From NCBI RefSeq assembly GCF_023053635.1, contig NC_086175.1, positions 20,128,740 through 20,192,739 of the forward strand: a stretch of 64,000 bases of DNA. The letters run 5' to 3'. Source of the stretch: Elgaria multicarinata webbii. Its lineage: Eukaryota; Chordata; Lepidosauria; Squamata; Anguidae. Below the pieces are notes generated by a model that was given only the letters and a program-made list of their open reading frames with translations, made no database searches and was not told the DNA's origin. A program made the position numbers and the translations under genes. This document shows positions 10,501-23,160 of the stretch, piece after piece. The number at the start of each line of letters is the position of its first letter. Within the stretch, counting starts at the first letter, position 1.

Positions 10501-13500
10501 CCTGCAACATTTCAGAATGATAAGTTTAGGATTTTCTGTGTTGGGTGCCTGTTAAATTTTAGGGAGGGGATGGACTAAAAAATGGTTTTCCTCCTTCCCT
10601 CCCTGCCCTCTGCTGTGGTTTTGTAGGCATTTTTTATATATACATTGTAGAGGTGCTGCCAAGAATGATAGTGGCATGAATTCTTGTGGATGAGCAACAT
10701 TTATACTTCGGAAGTTAACAAAAAGGGATTTGCTAACCCTTTTCCTGGGGGCAATTTCTATGAAAATGACTGCATAGAGGTGCCCTTTAAAGAAGAAACC
10801 TGCCAGAATTTCCAAAAGATAGGGGCATTGGCTAAGGAGTTATGATGAATGGGATAGAGTTTGATGTGCTCTTAATTTCTGCCCAGTTGGCATCAAAGTT
10901 ACAGAAAGTAGTATCAAAGTTACAGAAAATGCTGATAAGCCAGGTATGGATGTGGGTATTTGGCAGAGGCCAAAGGACTTCAACACACAGACCAAAACAG
11001 AGAATACTGAGCTTAAATTAAAAACAACAACCTCAATACAACTACAAAATTGAGGGGTGGGGAGGTGCAAGGGATAAGGGAAGTGACACCATAACCTTGT
11101 TTGCACATGATGACAAACCTGAGTAGGGGTTATTATTGAATCATGGATTATCGTTGAGCCGTGGGTTGTTGATATGTGCAAACTTTGCACTATGGTTGTT
11201 TATCACAAACCAGTAACAAACCATGGGTTCTTTTCCTGGCCTGTTTGTGGTTAACAACCCAGAGTTAAACCATAGTGCAGGTTTCACACACAACCTACGA
11301 TTCAACAACAACTCACACTCTGTCTTGTTGTAAATGTGCGGATCAGGCCCATCTCTAACAAGATAGCCACTAACCCATTCTTGATGCCTTTTTACTCCAG
11401 ACTTTCTTTTTTTTTAAACAGTTCTTGCTTCTGCTTCCATCTGGCTAACTTTATTGCTTGAACTATCCAAACTTGACTCCCAAAAATATGTGAAGTTTTG
11501 AGTGTATTGCTAAGCATATTAAATTATCCTCTTTACCGCTTCTGTATTAATATTAGTTCAGATTTTATATGAGCGCTTACTGTCTTGCAGGTATTGATCT
11601 AAGTAATGCTTCGCCAGTTGGCAGAGAAGTAGTCGTGGAGGCTGGGAAGAGTAATGGTTTGTATGAGACAAGATGAGAAAGGGGAACATGCCCAGTGGAA
11701 TAGATTCTCCATTCGTTGTAAGCTAAGAAAAGGTTTCCCAAATGTTGGTCTCTCTGCCTAATCAGAAGTGTGTACATTTCGTGCCCTGGCTAGAATTGAT
11801 GAAGGCTTAAAACTCATTTGTGAGTTCCCATGAAATTGGTGGGATTCTAAGAAGCCCCCAGTTCCGTAAATTACTGAGTCAGAAATATATTTGTTCCGTT
11901 ACCCAGATGGAGGGAGAAACAGAAGGGGCGGGGGGGGGGGATAGGCATGTTCTTACAGACTTTCTCTGTGGCCTCCACTCCTGTGATCCTTGAATAGGTT
12001 GCATTCCCCACTTGTGCAAAATTTATTTTGTTTCTTTGGGTGGGGGCAGAAAGCTTGAAAGAAGAATATATGCCTTTTGATTATTCTGGAACGTGTGTTC
12101 AGTTGTCCAATTTTGGGATATTTACCATTATTATGTAAATTTCACTTATCTAAGGCCTAGTAGACACACAGCTCATCATGCAGTAAAGCTGGTCCTCGAT
12201 TGGTCAGGGGGGCATTACATGTTTGCATGCTGCTGCACATACCTGTCAGGGAGAAGAGTTTCCCTGAGGTGCTAACTCTCTAAATGCAGGAAGAATTTTT
12301 AGGGGTAGGTGGGGCAGGGTAGGCTACCTACTGACTCACTCTAGGTCAGCCTGCCCCAGTGTAGTCCCCTCCAGATGTTTTGGCCTACAACTCCTGTCAG
12401 CCACAGCCAGATAACAAATCATTATGGCAGTTGTCCAAAATATCTCGAGGGTACCACATTGGGGAAGGGTGCTTTAGGCTGTGGCAAAACACAGTCAATG
12501 TAGGTTTTGCTTTGGCTGTGTTTGGACATGATAACGCAAGACTAGGCAACTTGTCCTCCAGATGTTTTGGTCTGCAACTTCAGTCAGCCCTAGACAACAT
12601 AGCCAATGGTGAGGGATAATGGGAATTGTAGGCCAAAACATCTAGAGGGCCACAGGTTGCTCACTCCTGTGATAAACCATGGTTTATCATGATGGAAATG
12701 AGGCCCATTTGAGCTTTTGGCTCATGTGCTTCCCGGTTCTTTTCTGGTACAGTTGAAAGGAAAAGACTGGAAGCGGGCTGCTATTTTTGATTAACTGCTC
12801 CTTGTTGTTGTTTTTTTTCAAACTTGACAAACTATGGTGAATCTTTGTTAAAGTTTGTTTGAAACAAGCCAGTTTCAATTGGGGTTATGGCTTGTTTGAA
12901 CAACCCATAGTTAAGTTTAACTATAGTTCAAAATTTGGATGACATGCCCAACTGTGGTTAATGAAAAACAGAAGCAAAAGCTTCCAATTTCCTCACAGTT
13001 TTGCCGAAAGAAGAAATGGGAAGGCGGAACATATGAGCATAAGGGTTGACTAGGCTTGTTCCTGTTTTGATGAGTCATGGTTTCATCAAATATGGATATT
13101 CGAACATAGCCATTCTTTAATTACTGGTGGACTTAGTTTCTTTTTTCCTGCTTTGATCCTACTGATTTTGCCCCTCATGTTCTGTTTATTTTTTGCAGCT
13201 GCTTGCCAGACTGTATTATCTCTCCCTGTAGATTTTGACATGGAAAAAATACTAGGTATGTAACTTTGAAAAATATCCATCTAGTTGATGTCCTTCAACT
13301 TGAAATGAATCTCAGTAAAAAGGGCTACAGTAGGAATGGCATTTTATGCAGATAGTGATCTAATGAGAATATATAATAGTTAACATCCCCAAACACCTCA
13401 CATGCTTTGATCTTCATGATCCTTACTGCAGTTGGATTGCAACTCCCATCATTCTCAGCCAGTATGGCCATCCGGGCTGGGAGTCGCAGTTCAACATGCT

Positions 13501-16500
13501 TAGAGAACTCAAAGTGGGAGAAGGCGAGCCTGTTTCATAGCACAGTTCCAGCTGTGACTTGGCTGCAGTCCGTGGGATTGAATCAGCTGAAACGGTGCAG
13601 GATTTCAGCAAAAGTTATTCGCGTGAAAGGAGTGGTCTAAACCAGTTACTGGGGCTTTTTTAAACGTCTTTGTTTACTGCAGCGGTGCAAGCCCTTTGGC
13701 CCTGGGGCTAGCATCCGCTTCTTTTGGGGTCCCAATCTGGCCCTCAGGGTTCCTTAGACACCCCCCTTTCCCGAACCACCAAGCATTTGGTGATTTCCTG
13801 GCCTTTGTGCCATTTTTTCCTCTATTGTAAAAGGTTAAAGTGCCTCTCCTAATGAGAGCCAGTATGGTGTAGTGGCTAAGGTGTTGGACTGGGGGCCGGG
13901 AGATCCGGGTTCTAGTCCCCACTCGGCGACTTTGGGCCAGTCACAGACTCTCAGCCCAACCCACCTCACAGGGTTGTTGTGAGGATAAAGTGGAGAGGAG
14001 GAGGAGGAGGATTATGGGTTCCTTGGAGGAAAGAAGGCGGGATATAAATGTAAATAACAATAAGTGATTTGGCAGTAAGAGCTTTAAGCTAGAGATTTTT
14101 TAAAATATGGTAAGCAGTATATCAATGTATTAAATAAATAAAATAATAAATAAAACATACTGGTATTTGGGCTTCGGTCTCACACATCAGTGGGACACCC
14201 CCCACCCAACCCCCCAGCTGTTCTTCCTCAGAGACTCTCTCTGCAGCTCTCTCTGTAGTTCTTCCCTATCTCCCTGTGCAGTTAAGTAAAGGAAAGGAAC
14301 CTCTCGTACAAGCACTGAGTCATTACTGACTCTTGGAGGGACGCCAGCTTTTGCTGACGTTTTCTTGGCAGGCCTTATAGCGGGGTGGTTTGCCGTCGCC
14401 TTCCCTGGCCGTTATTACCTTTCCCCCAGCTCGCTGGGTACTCATTTTACCAACCTTGGGAGGATGGAAGGCTGAGTCGACCCGAGCCGGCTGCCTGAAA
14501 CCAGCTTTTGCTGGGATCGAACTCAGGCCGCGGGGAGAGTTTCAGCTACAGAAACTGCTGCTTTTACCGCTCTGTGCCACATGGGGCTAACTCCACCCCT
14601 TTTTATACCCTCCCCCAGAACTGAAACTATATAATCAAGTAACTTAAAACTGGGGAAATGAAACTTAACTTCTTTAGGGGGGAAATAAAACTCACGAATG
14701 CCCCCCTCCCCCATCAGGAGATTTTTGGGCTTAAACCAAACCCAAGCCTGTGTAGGCCTCAAACCTTCACACCAACAGAGCCTGATGTAATGCTAGCTAC
14801 ATAAACGATGATAACTTGACTTGCAAGTATGCAGAAATAAATTTCCTGACACCTCCGATTATACTGTTGTTCAGGTGAATATTATAAACCCGATGAATTA
14901 GCCGACCAGTCTCAGGAAAGCCTGAGTACTTCCTCGCTGAGAAGAAAGCTTTTTTTAGATGAGAATGGAAGCCTCTCCTCTGAGAACCTATCCCCTTCTC
15001 CTCAAAGCCCACACAATGTTCCAGCCTCCCTTGGAATCCTCTGTTCAATCGACATTTCTCCGGTCCGCTGTCGAAGTCCCCTAAATACATCTAGCTCGGT
15101 AAGGTGTTTGTTCTGGGCACACGTGGGTGTGCTGAGGCATGCAGAATTCATTTTTAGCGTGGCAGTCTGCCTAGAAAACGTTTTATTTACTTATTTATTT
15201 AAAAGAAGTTAAACCTACCTTTCAGGGCACATTGCAGTCACCAAAGCACCTTATAATCTGAAAACATGAACATACGGTTACACACATGCATGCAGCAGCT
15301 AATGATTTTTAAGCATCAGACTGGATTAAATGTGATTTAAGGGTTCAGTTCAGACAATACATTCCTCAGCGACCGTTTTAGAACTCCACAGTGGAGTTTT
15401 TACACCACCGTTGAGAAATTATTATTATTATTATTATTATTTATTTATATAGCACCATCAATGTACATGGTGCTGTACAGATTACACAGTAAATAGCAAG
15501 ACCCTGCCGCATAGGCTTACAATGTGTTGTCTGGCAGGAAAACTCCATGCAACGGTGGAGGTTTTTTTGGAAAACACTCCACATGGGATATCCACGCTGT
15601 GCAGAGGGGAGTTTCTGCACAACTGTTGTGTTATATGGTGGGCTCCATGGAGTTTTCCGTTGCATTGAGTTGACTCTTCCCACTGGTTACAGAGTTCTCT
15701 GGCACGAGCGGCAAATGGAGCAAGTACCGCTCTAGGAGAGCTGCTGAGATTGTTTTTTGCAGCGATGGCTGATGAGATATCAGGGGAGGAGAGAGGGCGG
15801 AGGAACTGTCAATCAAATGTTGCAATGGAGTTTAGTCAACTCCACGGTAGCCCACGGTCCCACAACAGTGGAGTTAGAACAAGTTGTGTGGGGAATGCCT
15901 CCTAAAAAGTCAACCGTTGAGTGTAGTTTTCACAGTGCGTTGACTTAACGTGTTGTCTGAACTGAGCCAAGGTGTGCGTGTGTTTAAACCCAGAGGTGAT
16001 GAGACCATCCGTATCTTCCTGGGGAGGGAGTTCCAGAGGTGTGGGGGCCACCACTGAGAGAACCCTGGGTTGAGCCCAGCTGGTATTCAAGTAAGAGTCA
16101 TTGGGGAACAATCCATTTCTAGGGGAAAGTATGTTGGCTGTTAGCTCAGGTAACAACACTTGAAATTTCCATTTTTGTGACCTTTTGTGTTGTTTTGTGG
16201 CCGATACTTAAAAGCTCATATTCTGAGGTGAGGGGAATTGAAATGCTGATGTTCCACTGGGGGGATGTAGTTTCTACCTCGAGGAATTGGCTCAGGCCCA
16301 TGAGTACGCTCAACGCATGTTGTAACAGCAGGACTTGTGCAGTGTCTTGTCCCACAGTCATTGTGATATCATCTAGTCATGGTTTATCAACACAGTTGGA
16401 AGCAGTGGTGTTGGGGCTGTATGCTTTCCTTTGGTGACAGAGTGCATGTAATTTGTGAGTGCAAGTTATGATTAACTGATGCTTTTGCATGTTTAGTACA

Positions 16501-17358
16501 GAGCAGCATTAACCAGAAACTGTCCATCGCTTAAAAAATGCTCAGAACTCTTTTTCTGTAACACGAGATATTGGTGATACATTGCTTTTTGCCTATGCTG
16601 AGCCTTTTCGGTCAGGCTATTTTAATATTTAATTCATACACTGAAATTACATTATTACAGTTCTTCCTTCCAAACATTTCAAGTTTTGCATAAGCTAAAG
16701 TTAGAGGCTTTATTTAAATCAAGGAAACGTATTTAATATTGAAGAGACTTATGATGGAATAAGAGTCATTCTGAGCTGTAAGAATAGGCAGAGCTGTTTG
16801 GCAGAATTGTTTGAGTTTCACTTGCATTAACATGTTAGTTGTGCAACTTTTGTTTGACATTAATTGGAACTTTTCTTGTACGTTGAAAGGGCCAACTTTC
16901 CTCCAGTCCTATTCAGGGAGGTGCAAGGACCTATAGCCTGGGTAGCCTACCCAGTCCTTCATTTCCAGAGGGAAATCCTTCCAATATTGCTTCTCCAACT
17001 TTTTCCCCAGTTGGTTTTCAGATAAGGAAGACACCACTATCAGGTATGCCTTGGATTACACCATTTAGGGGGCAATCCTATGCATGTTTAGACCAAAAAA
17101 AAGTCCTGCAACTCCCAGTACTCTAGCTGGAAAACGCTGGGAGTTGTAGGACTTTTTTTTTCTATCTAAACATACATAGGATTGCAGCCTTAATCTTTGA
17201 ATCAGAACAGAACCAGGACTACTTTATCTAGAGTAGATCTGCTATGGACATGGTACCAAGATGTGAAATTCCTGGAAATTTTGTTTTATTGATGAATGTA
17301 TATAATGCATATTGTACTACTATTACTGTACAGTGGGGGGGGGAGTTAAGGCTGATTG

Positions 17359-17409
<51 letters not shown>

Positions 17410-20400
17410 TAAATTCTGGATATTTTGAAGTCATTGGGGAGGGGGAGGGGCTTTTCCCAGGAAACTTTGGGAGAAATATAAAAATATGCAATACTGGATT
17501 TTTTAGTCCCCTTTATAAAGTCATTTTGTAACTTTAGGGCACAATCCTGTGGCTTGCGCTGCTGTTAGAAGGATGCCTCAGAGGGCAGGAGCAGCAATGG
17601 AGGTGATTTTCGCCTCTCCATCCTCTTTTTGTTACTTCTTCCTCTAGACGGGCCTCTTGATTCTAAAAGAGAATATTCCATATTCCGAAATGTTTCAGAG
17701 GGGAAAAATACGTTCCTGGGTGTGGAGAAATATATATTTTTCCTGGGCCTTCACATCTTTTTCATGAGGGTTAAAAAGGCCCTCTTCTATTAGGGCTGTG
17801 TTTTATATTTGCTAACATAGCACACCTCAAATCAACACTAAGGTGGGGTTTTTTTTGTCTTTTGTTTTACAACCCAGAATATTTACATGACCCATATTTG
17901 TGTAGCCTCCTTTAAGAAAATAACCGTTTTGATACTTCTTTGGGAGTGGTTTGACTTATTCTTGGTGTGTTTGTGTCTTGTTTTCTCTTTTTTCCCCCCT
18001 CACACATGCAGACCAAAGGCAATTTACCTTCCGCTCTCCAGAACTCCCTTCTGTTTCAAGCACCTGCCGGCCGGCTCCTCCTGGCCCTAGGAGTTCCTAT
18101 GCAGAATGTTCTCCGTTGAAGAACCGTTCTCCAATGAGACTGGTGGCATGCAGGGGAGCCGCACTGTATCAGGCCCCCCTTGTCCACCTAGCTTCGATGC
18201 CTGAAAGTTTCAGCGGAGAGCAGCAGGAGGGAGCAAAGGCTTTGTCGGCAGAAAGGCCCTTGCCGGCGGAGGCAACCATCAGCCTGCGCCCATTGAATGG
18301 GGATGCCTTTGCGCCTGGTACTCGCTTGGTGGTTGCCACGGTGTCCATTTCACCAGACCATTCCCAGACCAACCAACAAGGGTTGACGTTGCTCCATAAC
18401 CTTGAGAGTTTCAAGGAAAACCTTACGGTGGATATGGTGGATCCAGAGGAGATGCTGGATGAGCACTCGGTCAAGGGAGCTGCTGAAAACGGTGGCGCGC
18501 CCGTGGCTGGCTTGAATCTCGACAGTTCTTGCATTTGCATGTCGCCTCTGGCTGAAAGCAGTGCCAGTCCCTATGAAAGCAGCAGCCTCCAGGTAAGTCT
18601 GGTGGGGTGAAACCCAAAGCATTCTGGGCCCTTCTTACCTTACGTCCTGTTGGTGCTCTTTTGAATTTGCCACCTGGAGATCATCGGTTCGATCCAGATT
18701 TCTGCATGTATAGCGGCGTTGGTGAAAATGGACTTCCCTGCCCCCTTTTCCCCCATGGCAGCCCTACAACACATCTAGGCAATGCTCAAGTCTCAAGGGA
18801 AAATAAGAATTACTTCGCTGGATCAGACCAAAAGTCCCATGTGCTCGCAGAAAGTGACTTTCCCTGATTATTTTTTTTTGAAAGGGGGGGTTTCCACTCA
18901 GCCCCCTGCACCACAGTCTACCCTATTGAGCAGGGTCCTTAACCGTCTGCGTAGCATTTTTGTTGGGCTGGAGGGAGCTGGGAAATCTGATTCTGTGAGC
19001 CCTGTTGCATATGCCGAAATCAGTATCCAACCCCATGACTGTATAGCAAGGGCTGCCCCACAACTAGGGAATACTGTAGGTCTATTGGCAGCTGTTTTCT
19101 ATGATATACCTAAATAGAAACCCCCGTGGGGGGGAGGCCATTATTTCCATCCTCTGCTTGTGAATGTCCTGGAGGCATCTGCTTGGCTGCTGTTGGGAAT
19201 ACAAGTGCTGGACTACATGGACCTTGGTTTGACCTTGCAAAGTAATTTGTACTTCCCCTTGGAGACTTGGTAGAGTCCAGCTGTTTTCCAAATGGTTGTG
19301 GGATCTTTTATATTTTTTAACCAGCTGTGTGGTTGCTTGAAGTTCCTTTCTTGCCCCAGTCAAACAGACAAAATTTGTTAGAATGTTTTAGATATTTTAT
19401 AGATGATACTAGCTGTACCCGGCATAACATACACCGTTGTAGCATATCTTAAAGTTTATTAATTAAATATCATCGCGGGGGCGCGGGCTGCTTGGAGGCC
19501 GCTGATACAGCGTGGTCTGGCAGGCCTGGGGGGCAGGGAGGTCAGGGGAGGGGGAGCAGGTGTCCCCCTCTCCCCTGGGTTCCTATCAGCCTTGGGCCGC
19601 CCACCCAGCTCGCATGAGATTAGGCTGGGGCTTGGGCTCGCAGCAGGCGAGCGACCGGCCACCAAGGGCCCCAGCCGTGCCTCACTTATGCTCCGGACCG
19701 TGGTGCTGCCCCCTTCGGGGAGTGGGGAGTGAAGAAGCAGAAAGGGGGGTAGGATTACCTTGGAAAGCCCGGAGGAGTCGAGCAACCTGTATCAGCTGAA
19801 GCCTTTACGGAAACATACCTAAGTGTTTTATATATAGAGAGAAGATGGATGGGCTGTACAGATTTAAAAAAACATGACTGTCCCTGCCTGTGTGCTTTAC
19901 AATCTGAAAGGTAGGACTCAAAATGGGGGAGAAAGGGATGAGAAAGGCAGAGGAAAATAAACGTAGGCACGAGTTCTTAAAAGTCACATAGTAGATATCG
20001 TCCCTGTTCAGAAGACACCTTAAACCACGGCTTTGACCATGGCCTTATTCACCATGGTTAAAGCTGTGGTTTAAGGTGTCTTCTGAACAGGGTCATCATA
20101 ATTACTACCTTGAATGGAAATAGTTCATGGAGGGGAGGAACAAAATAGCAGCTGGTCGCTCAGCTGAACCAATGAAGTGGGCCCTGCTACCCTGGAGTAC
20201 TCCATTCTGGGGTCAGATTAGTTAAAATGGTAAGAAAAATGTCTCACTATCTTCAGCTATATTCATTGACCCTCTGTTTTTGTTTCATTGAGCTTGGGCA
20301 AAAGGATCGAGGGAGACGTCTCAGCTAAGAATGTTTATCCTAGGACTAGAACATGTCATGTAACATCAGGTTTTGCTTAGAGATGTAAAATTTCTGGAAA

Positions 20401-22339
20401 TTTTGAAGCAATGGGGAAGAAACGTGGGTTTTTTTTGAAAAAACGAAAATTTTCAGAAAAATTAAAATAATGCAATATTAGCACTTTTTACAGATTGAAA
20501 GTCACTTTGTTACTTTAGGAACATAAAATGTAATTATGTCCAAGTTGGTCTGGCATAAAATTATTACATTTGGTATATTAAAAGTACAGTGTATTCAAAC
20601 AATTATTACAAATTTAATTTACTTTAATTTTTATTTTATTTTTTGGTAACAAATGGAGTTACAAGCACCTGAATGCTTAGGAACAACTGAACTGTAAGGA
20701 ACCACTTTGGTTCTGCCAGTTTATGAGGAGCAGGCAAAAAACAGTTTAAAACAACAACAGAAGAAACCACCAACATTAGTAACAAAGAAAATTATTTATG
20801 TTTCCGCTATCCTCCAGTGTCAAGACGTAAAGCACCCATTCCCATAAAAAGAACTGAGAAAAAGGGGGAAACCAAGGTTCAATGAATATGCATGAAATTT
20901 AATCAGACTCATATTCTGAGCTATAGCTATCACTATCAATTTCAGTCTCTGCTTCAATTTCAGTGGTGAAATTCAATTTCTGCCTCTAGAGGCAGAAATG
21001 CATCTTGCTCTTGCATTTGAGAGCTGTAGTCTCAGTTTGCAACCTTGGACTTGCTTGTCCTCAGTGCACAGAAATTGTAATAATCTGATACTGTACAGTT
21101 TTTAGAAATCATTTGGAGAAGTAAATATCTGAACACCTTGTCTTAAACATTTTATTCATCATTTTTCCAATTTTGGTGGGGGGGAAACCCAAAAAGCGTT
21201 GGGAAAAAACGGTTTTTTCCTAATTTTTCCAGGTTTTTTCTAAGCCTTCACATCTCTAGTTTTGCTATAGCTCATGTTACTGAGATGGAGGAAGCAAGCT
21301 TTCCTCCCCTTGGTCTTCTCTGCCAAGTCATCTGTTTGTCCATAATCATTTGCCAGGGAGAAGTTTGTGCTGAGCTCCCTGTCTACATGCTGCTTTTTCT
21401 CCTACTTCTTCCCGTGTGTCAGGATCTGGTAGTCCTCTCCATCAACAACCCTCCAGTATCCTTTCTCTTGACCCGCAATGTCTTTTTCCTAGGTGGATAG
21501 TGGTTACAACACCCAGACATACACTAGCAGCCTTATGGATACAGTTGGAGCTGAGACCAGTTGCAGAGAGAATGATGTGCACGCTTATGAAACTCAGAAC
21601 AAATTTCATGTTTTCAAAGCAAAGGTAAGGTCATCAAGGCTGTGTCCAAAATCATGAGATTGGTATTGGGCGCAGCATTGTTTTCCAAGAATTTCCATTT
21701 TTAAAAAAAGTTTCTAGCCCTCATTGCTGCATGGACATGCTTGAAAGTGTGGGCAGGGCTGGTTGAAATCTCTGAAGCCACAAGGCAGTGCAATCCCATA
21801 AATGTCTACTCGGAAGTAGGTACATTGGGACTTCCTGGGGAGTGAGTAAAGGATTGCAGCCTAAGGCTGTAAAGTCACTTCATTAACAGTTACATTCTTT
21901 TTTTCCCTTTTCTTTTTTACAATTAATACAAATGTGTAATTCCTCTCTGCTTCCCTGCCCCATGTTCATTTTATTCAAAAATATAAAAAGCTGTTAATCT
22001 AATTTCTGTGGCCTTGTCCTGTTTCACATGCGAAGACTCTAAAATGGGCCTGGCCCTTCCATCCCCATGAGGCTTCAGGCAGCAAAAAGTGGCTATTGCC
22101 CTTGGGAATGAGTTGCCATGAGCTGAGCTGATGGACTCAATGAAAGGGGGTGGTTAAGGCTGCCGCTGAAGCTTTACAGAAAGCTAACTCATTTTTGTTT
22201 GTAATAGCTATCTAATTTAGTGTATGTTGTATTTCTTTCTCTCTTTCAGCATGGAAAAGCCATTCCTAGATACTGGGCTGAAAACGAACCTGTTTGTCAA
22301 CCCGGCAGCCACCTCCTAGAAATGCCTTTGTCAAAGTGA
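7575..22339 (+). CDS. BORA: Protein aurora borealis (Aurora A and Plk1 activator)
   Basis: Bora is a mostly disordered protein that lets Aurora A phosphorylate the Plk1 T-loop at mitotic entry. Eleven coding exons join in phase: 7575-7730, 8553-8659, 8825-8870, 9847-9928, 11591-11656, 13199-13255, 14875-15098, 16890-17043, 18012-18592, 21493-21624, 22250-22339. They give 564 residues (human 559). The start [16 protein letters not shown] matches the family. Known control sites are kept: SP at S41, FTWSID around residue 56-61 (the Aurora-binding region), VPSPW with S113 (human S112), the polo-box docking site SSSP at S252 (16905-16907), and the beta-TrCP degron DSGYNT at 493-498 (from 21496). 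The SPMRL block is at 337-341. Most divergence is in the middle of the 581-nt exon and in the last exon. The exon 11591-11656 has a weak donor, G|GTTTGT. The promoter is shared with MZT1. Confidence 0.97.
9115..9235. repeat. Short palindromic repeat (CCATTGGCC type)
   Basis: The halves CAATTCCCATTGGCCATGCTGG and its near-inverse GGCCAATGGGAGTTGTAATCC face each other. This arrangement recurs at 12545-12666, 40232-40372 and 48430-48545 and is typical of a small palindromic DNA element. It lies in BORA intron 4. Confidence 0.55.
10061..10190. repeat. Palindromic MITE, CCTGGTTCAGACAACACGCT family
   Basis: The left end CCTGGTTCAGACAACACGCT and right end GTGTTGTCTGAACCAGG are inverted copies, and most of the 130 bp can fold on itself (TTAACCATTTTGTGGTTAAG). 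A sister copy is at 51241-51351. The flanks TTAATGG and CTAATG hint at a target duplication but do not match cleanly. BORA intron 5. Confidence 0.8.
11091..11350. repeat. Palindromic repeat with AACCCAGAGTT/CATAGTGCA words
   Basis: Facing words such as AACCTGAG, GGGTTGTT, AACAACCC and ACCATAGTGCAGG make this a foldback-like unit. A related unit is at 25437-25712 in DIS3. It has no coding capacity. Confidence 0.55.
12545..12666. repeat. Palindromic MITE, CCAGATGTTTTGG type
   Basis: The left arm has CCTCCAGATGTTTTGG and the right arm CCAAAACATCTAGAGGG, with CATAGCCAATGG in the middle. A diverged copy lies just upstream at 12360-12470. It lies in BORA intron 6. Confidence 0.65.
13854..14064 (+). 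repeat. Sauria-type SINE
   Basis: The head GAGCCAGTATGGTGTAGTGG, the body GGGCCAGTCACAGACTCTC and the tail GGCGGGATATAAATG are all present. It lies in BORA intron 7. Confidence 0.85.
14287..14589 (-). repeat. tRNA-derived SINE (second family)
   Basis: Read on the minus strand, it starts near the word GGCACAGAGCGGTAAAAGC, has a B-box-like GTTCGATCCC region, then CAGCCGGCTCGGGTCGACTC, AATGAGTACCCAGCGAGC and GGCCTGCCAAGAAAACGTC, and ends GAGGTTCCTTTCC. The copy at 54118-54422 follows the same plan in the other direction. BORA intron 7. Confidence 0.8.
15273..15419. repeat. 147-bp segment identical to 2598-2744
   Basis: This is the second copy of the exact repeat. Here its right side runs into a LINE tail (15420-15522), and then the rest of the palindromic element continues to 15968. 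This copy therefore shows the fuller context. BORA intron 8. Confidence 0.9.
15341..15968. repeat. Palindromic DNA element interrupted by a LINE tail
   Basis: The ends are GGTTCAGTTCAGACAATAC and GTGTTGTCTGAACTGAGCC. The body contains CCACAGTGGAG and AACTCCATGCAACGGTGGAG words, as in the related 517-bp element at 38808-39324. A LINE tail (15420-15522, with TATTTATATAGCACCATCAA) has inserted into it. It is non-coding. Confidence 0.75.
15420..15522 (-). repeat. LINE 3' tail, antisense
   Basis: The unit runs from an ATT/TTTA repeat through AGCACCATCAATGTACATGG and AGACCCTGCCGCATAGGCTT... in antisense. The sense version is the 3' end of the longer LINE piece at 46430-47098. Other copies are at 31471-31578, 48211-48302 and 50895-50993. 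Confidence 0.75.
17066..17193. repeat. Palindromic MITE, GCAATCCTATGCATGTTTA type
   Basis: The left arm is GGCAATCCTATGCATGTTTA and the right arm TAAACATACATAGGATTGC, with GTCCTGCAACTCCCAG facing CTGGGAGTTGTAGGAC. Diverged relatives occur at 21790-21865, 36975-37070 and 52099-52220. BORA intron 9. Confidence 0.7.
17257..17762. mobile_element. hAT-like element, TAGAGATGTGAA family, decayed
   Basis: The left end AAGATGTGAAATTCCTGGAA and right end CCTGGGCCTTCACATCTT are inverted and match the ends of 20378-21258 and 40115-41620. Inside is a (TA)n microsatellite at about 17363-17404. No clean target duplication is visible, and there is no transposase. BORA intron 9. Confidence 0.6.
17363..17404. 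repeat. (TA)n microsatellite
   Basis: About 20 TA units in a row, inside a decayed hAT-like element. Confidence 0.95.
20002..20092. repeat. Palindromic MITE, CCCTGTTCAGAAGACACCTT family
   Basis: The ends are CCCTGTTCAGAAGACACCTT and AAGGTGTCTTCTGAACAGGG, a perfect 20-bp inverted pair, and the centre GACCATGGCC/CACCATGGTT continues the palindrome. Sister copies are at 23373-23475 and 26432-26539. BORA intron 10. Confidence 0.85.
20378..21258. mobile_element. Non-autonomous hAT-type transposon, 881 bp
   Basis: The ends TAGAGATGTAAAATTTC and GCCTTCACATCTCTA are inverted. The element is flanked by a perfect 8-bp direct repeat, GTTTTGCT, at 20370-20377 and 21259-21266, the hallmark of hAT transposition. 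The interior is A/T-rich with no transposase frame. The ends match 40115-41620. It lies in BORA intron 10. Confidence 0.88.
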
Positions 22340-23160
22340 TCCCCATGCATGGCATGTCTGTACTTCTGTACGAACGGGCAGAGAGCCTGCAGAAACATAT
22401 GACGGACCTGACAGGCAATCAGAAGGGTTGTTGTTAAACAAATAGCATGGGAAACTACTCTCACCTGAGAAGCTACGGCCTGATCTATGAGCAGCCACTT
22501 AGTATTTGGGGAGTATATAGTCCTGCCGGTTCCCAGGTAGAGATGGTGTTTTCAAGAATGATGTTTGTTTGTGATGGCTGTTTACCTGCCCACTATAATT
22601 TGCACAACAAAGGCCTGCCGTAATTGGGCAGATCAGGTGTCCGCATAAACAGCCTCCAAACAGATTCATTTCTCCCAATTTTTACATTTACAGAAATACC
22701 ATCCCCAACTAAACTCTGTTCTTCTGAAGCACACACGGGGGGCTGTCCGTCTGAACTGGGTGTCACAAGCATAGAACAGTTGCCCAATGAAACTTACAGA
22801 GCACCATTAGTAGCAATGTGCTTGTTTTCCATGAAAATAAATAGTATTGGTAGACAACGGCATTTCTTTGAAATCTCCTGTCAGAAGATTATGCAAAGAA
22901 GCCTATCCACTATGCTACAGTGCATTGTTTTTAATAAAGAATTTGTGCTTTTTTTAAAAAAAACTATTACAAACAAAAATGTGGAGTTAAGTGAAATGCT
23001 GCTTTCTGTTTACAACTACCACAGAAACTAGGAAAGCACTACACTTTTAAATACATTAATGTATAACTATTGCACAATGATCCTGTACCATTTTTTTTTT
23101 AAAAATGTTAGAATTAATTAATATTGATCAATATAATAAAGGCACCTAGGCTGAATGTTG
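22340..23160 (+). terminator. BORA: BORA 3' untranslated region with two poly(A) signals
   Basis: After the TGA at 22337-22339 there is AATAAA at 22933-22938 and a second at 23135-23140, each in an A/T-rich setting. Cleavage is expected about 10-30 bases after each. The stretch shows no coding potential. The distal site leaves about 1.1 kb before the end of the convergent gene DIS3. Confidence 0.65.

Noticed and set aside
17951-18610. A 219-residue open frame with its own ATG
   Set aside because: The coding part is the large BORA exon (18012-18592); the bases before 18012 are intron and end in an acceptor.
19421-19840. GC-rich block starting ACTAGCTGTACCCGGC as a named transposon
   Set aside because: The start resembles a motif seen at the ends of some animal repeats, but I could not place it in a family or find matching ends.
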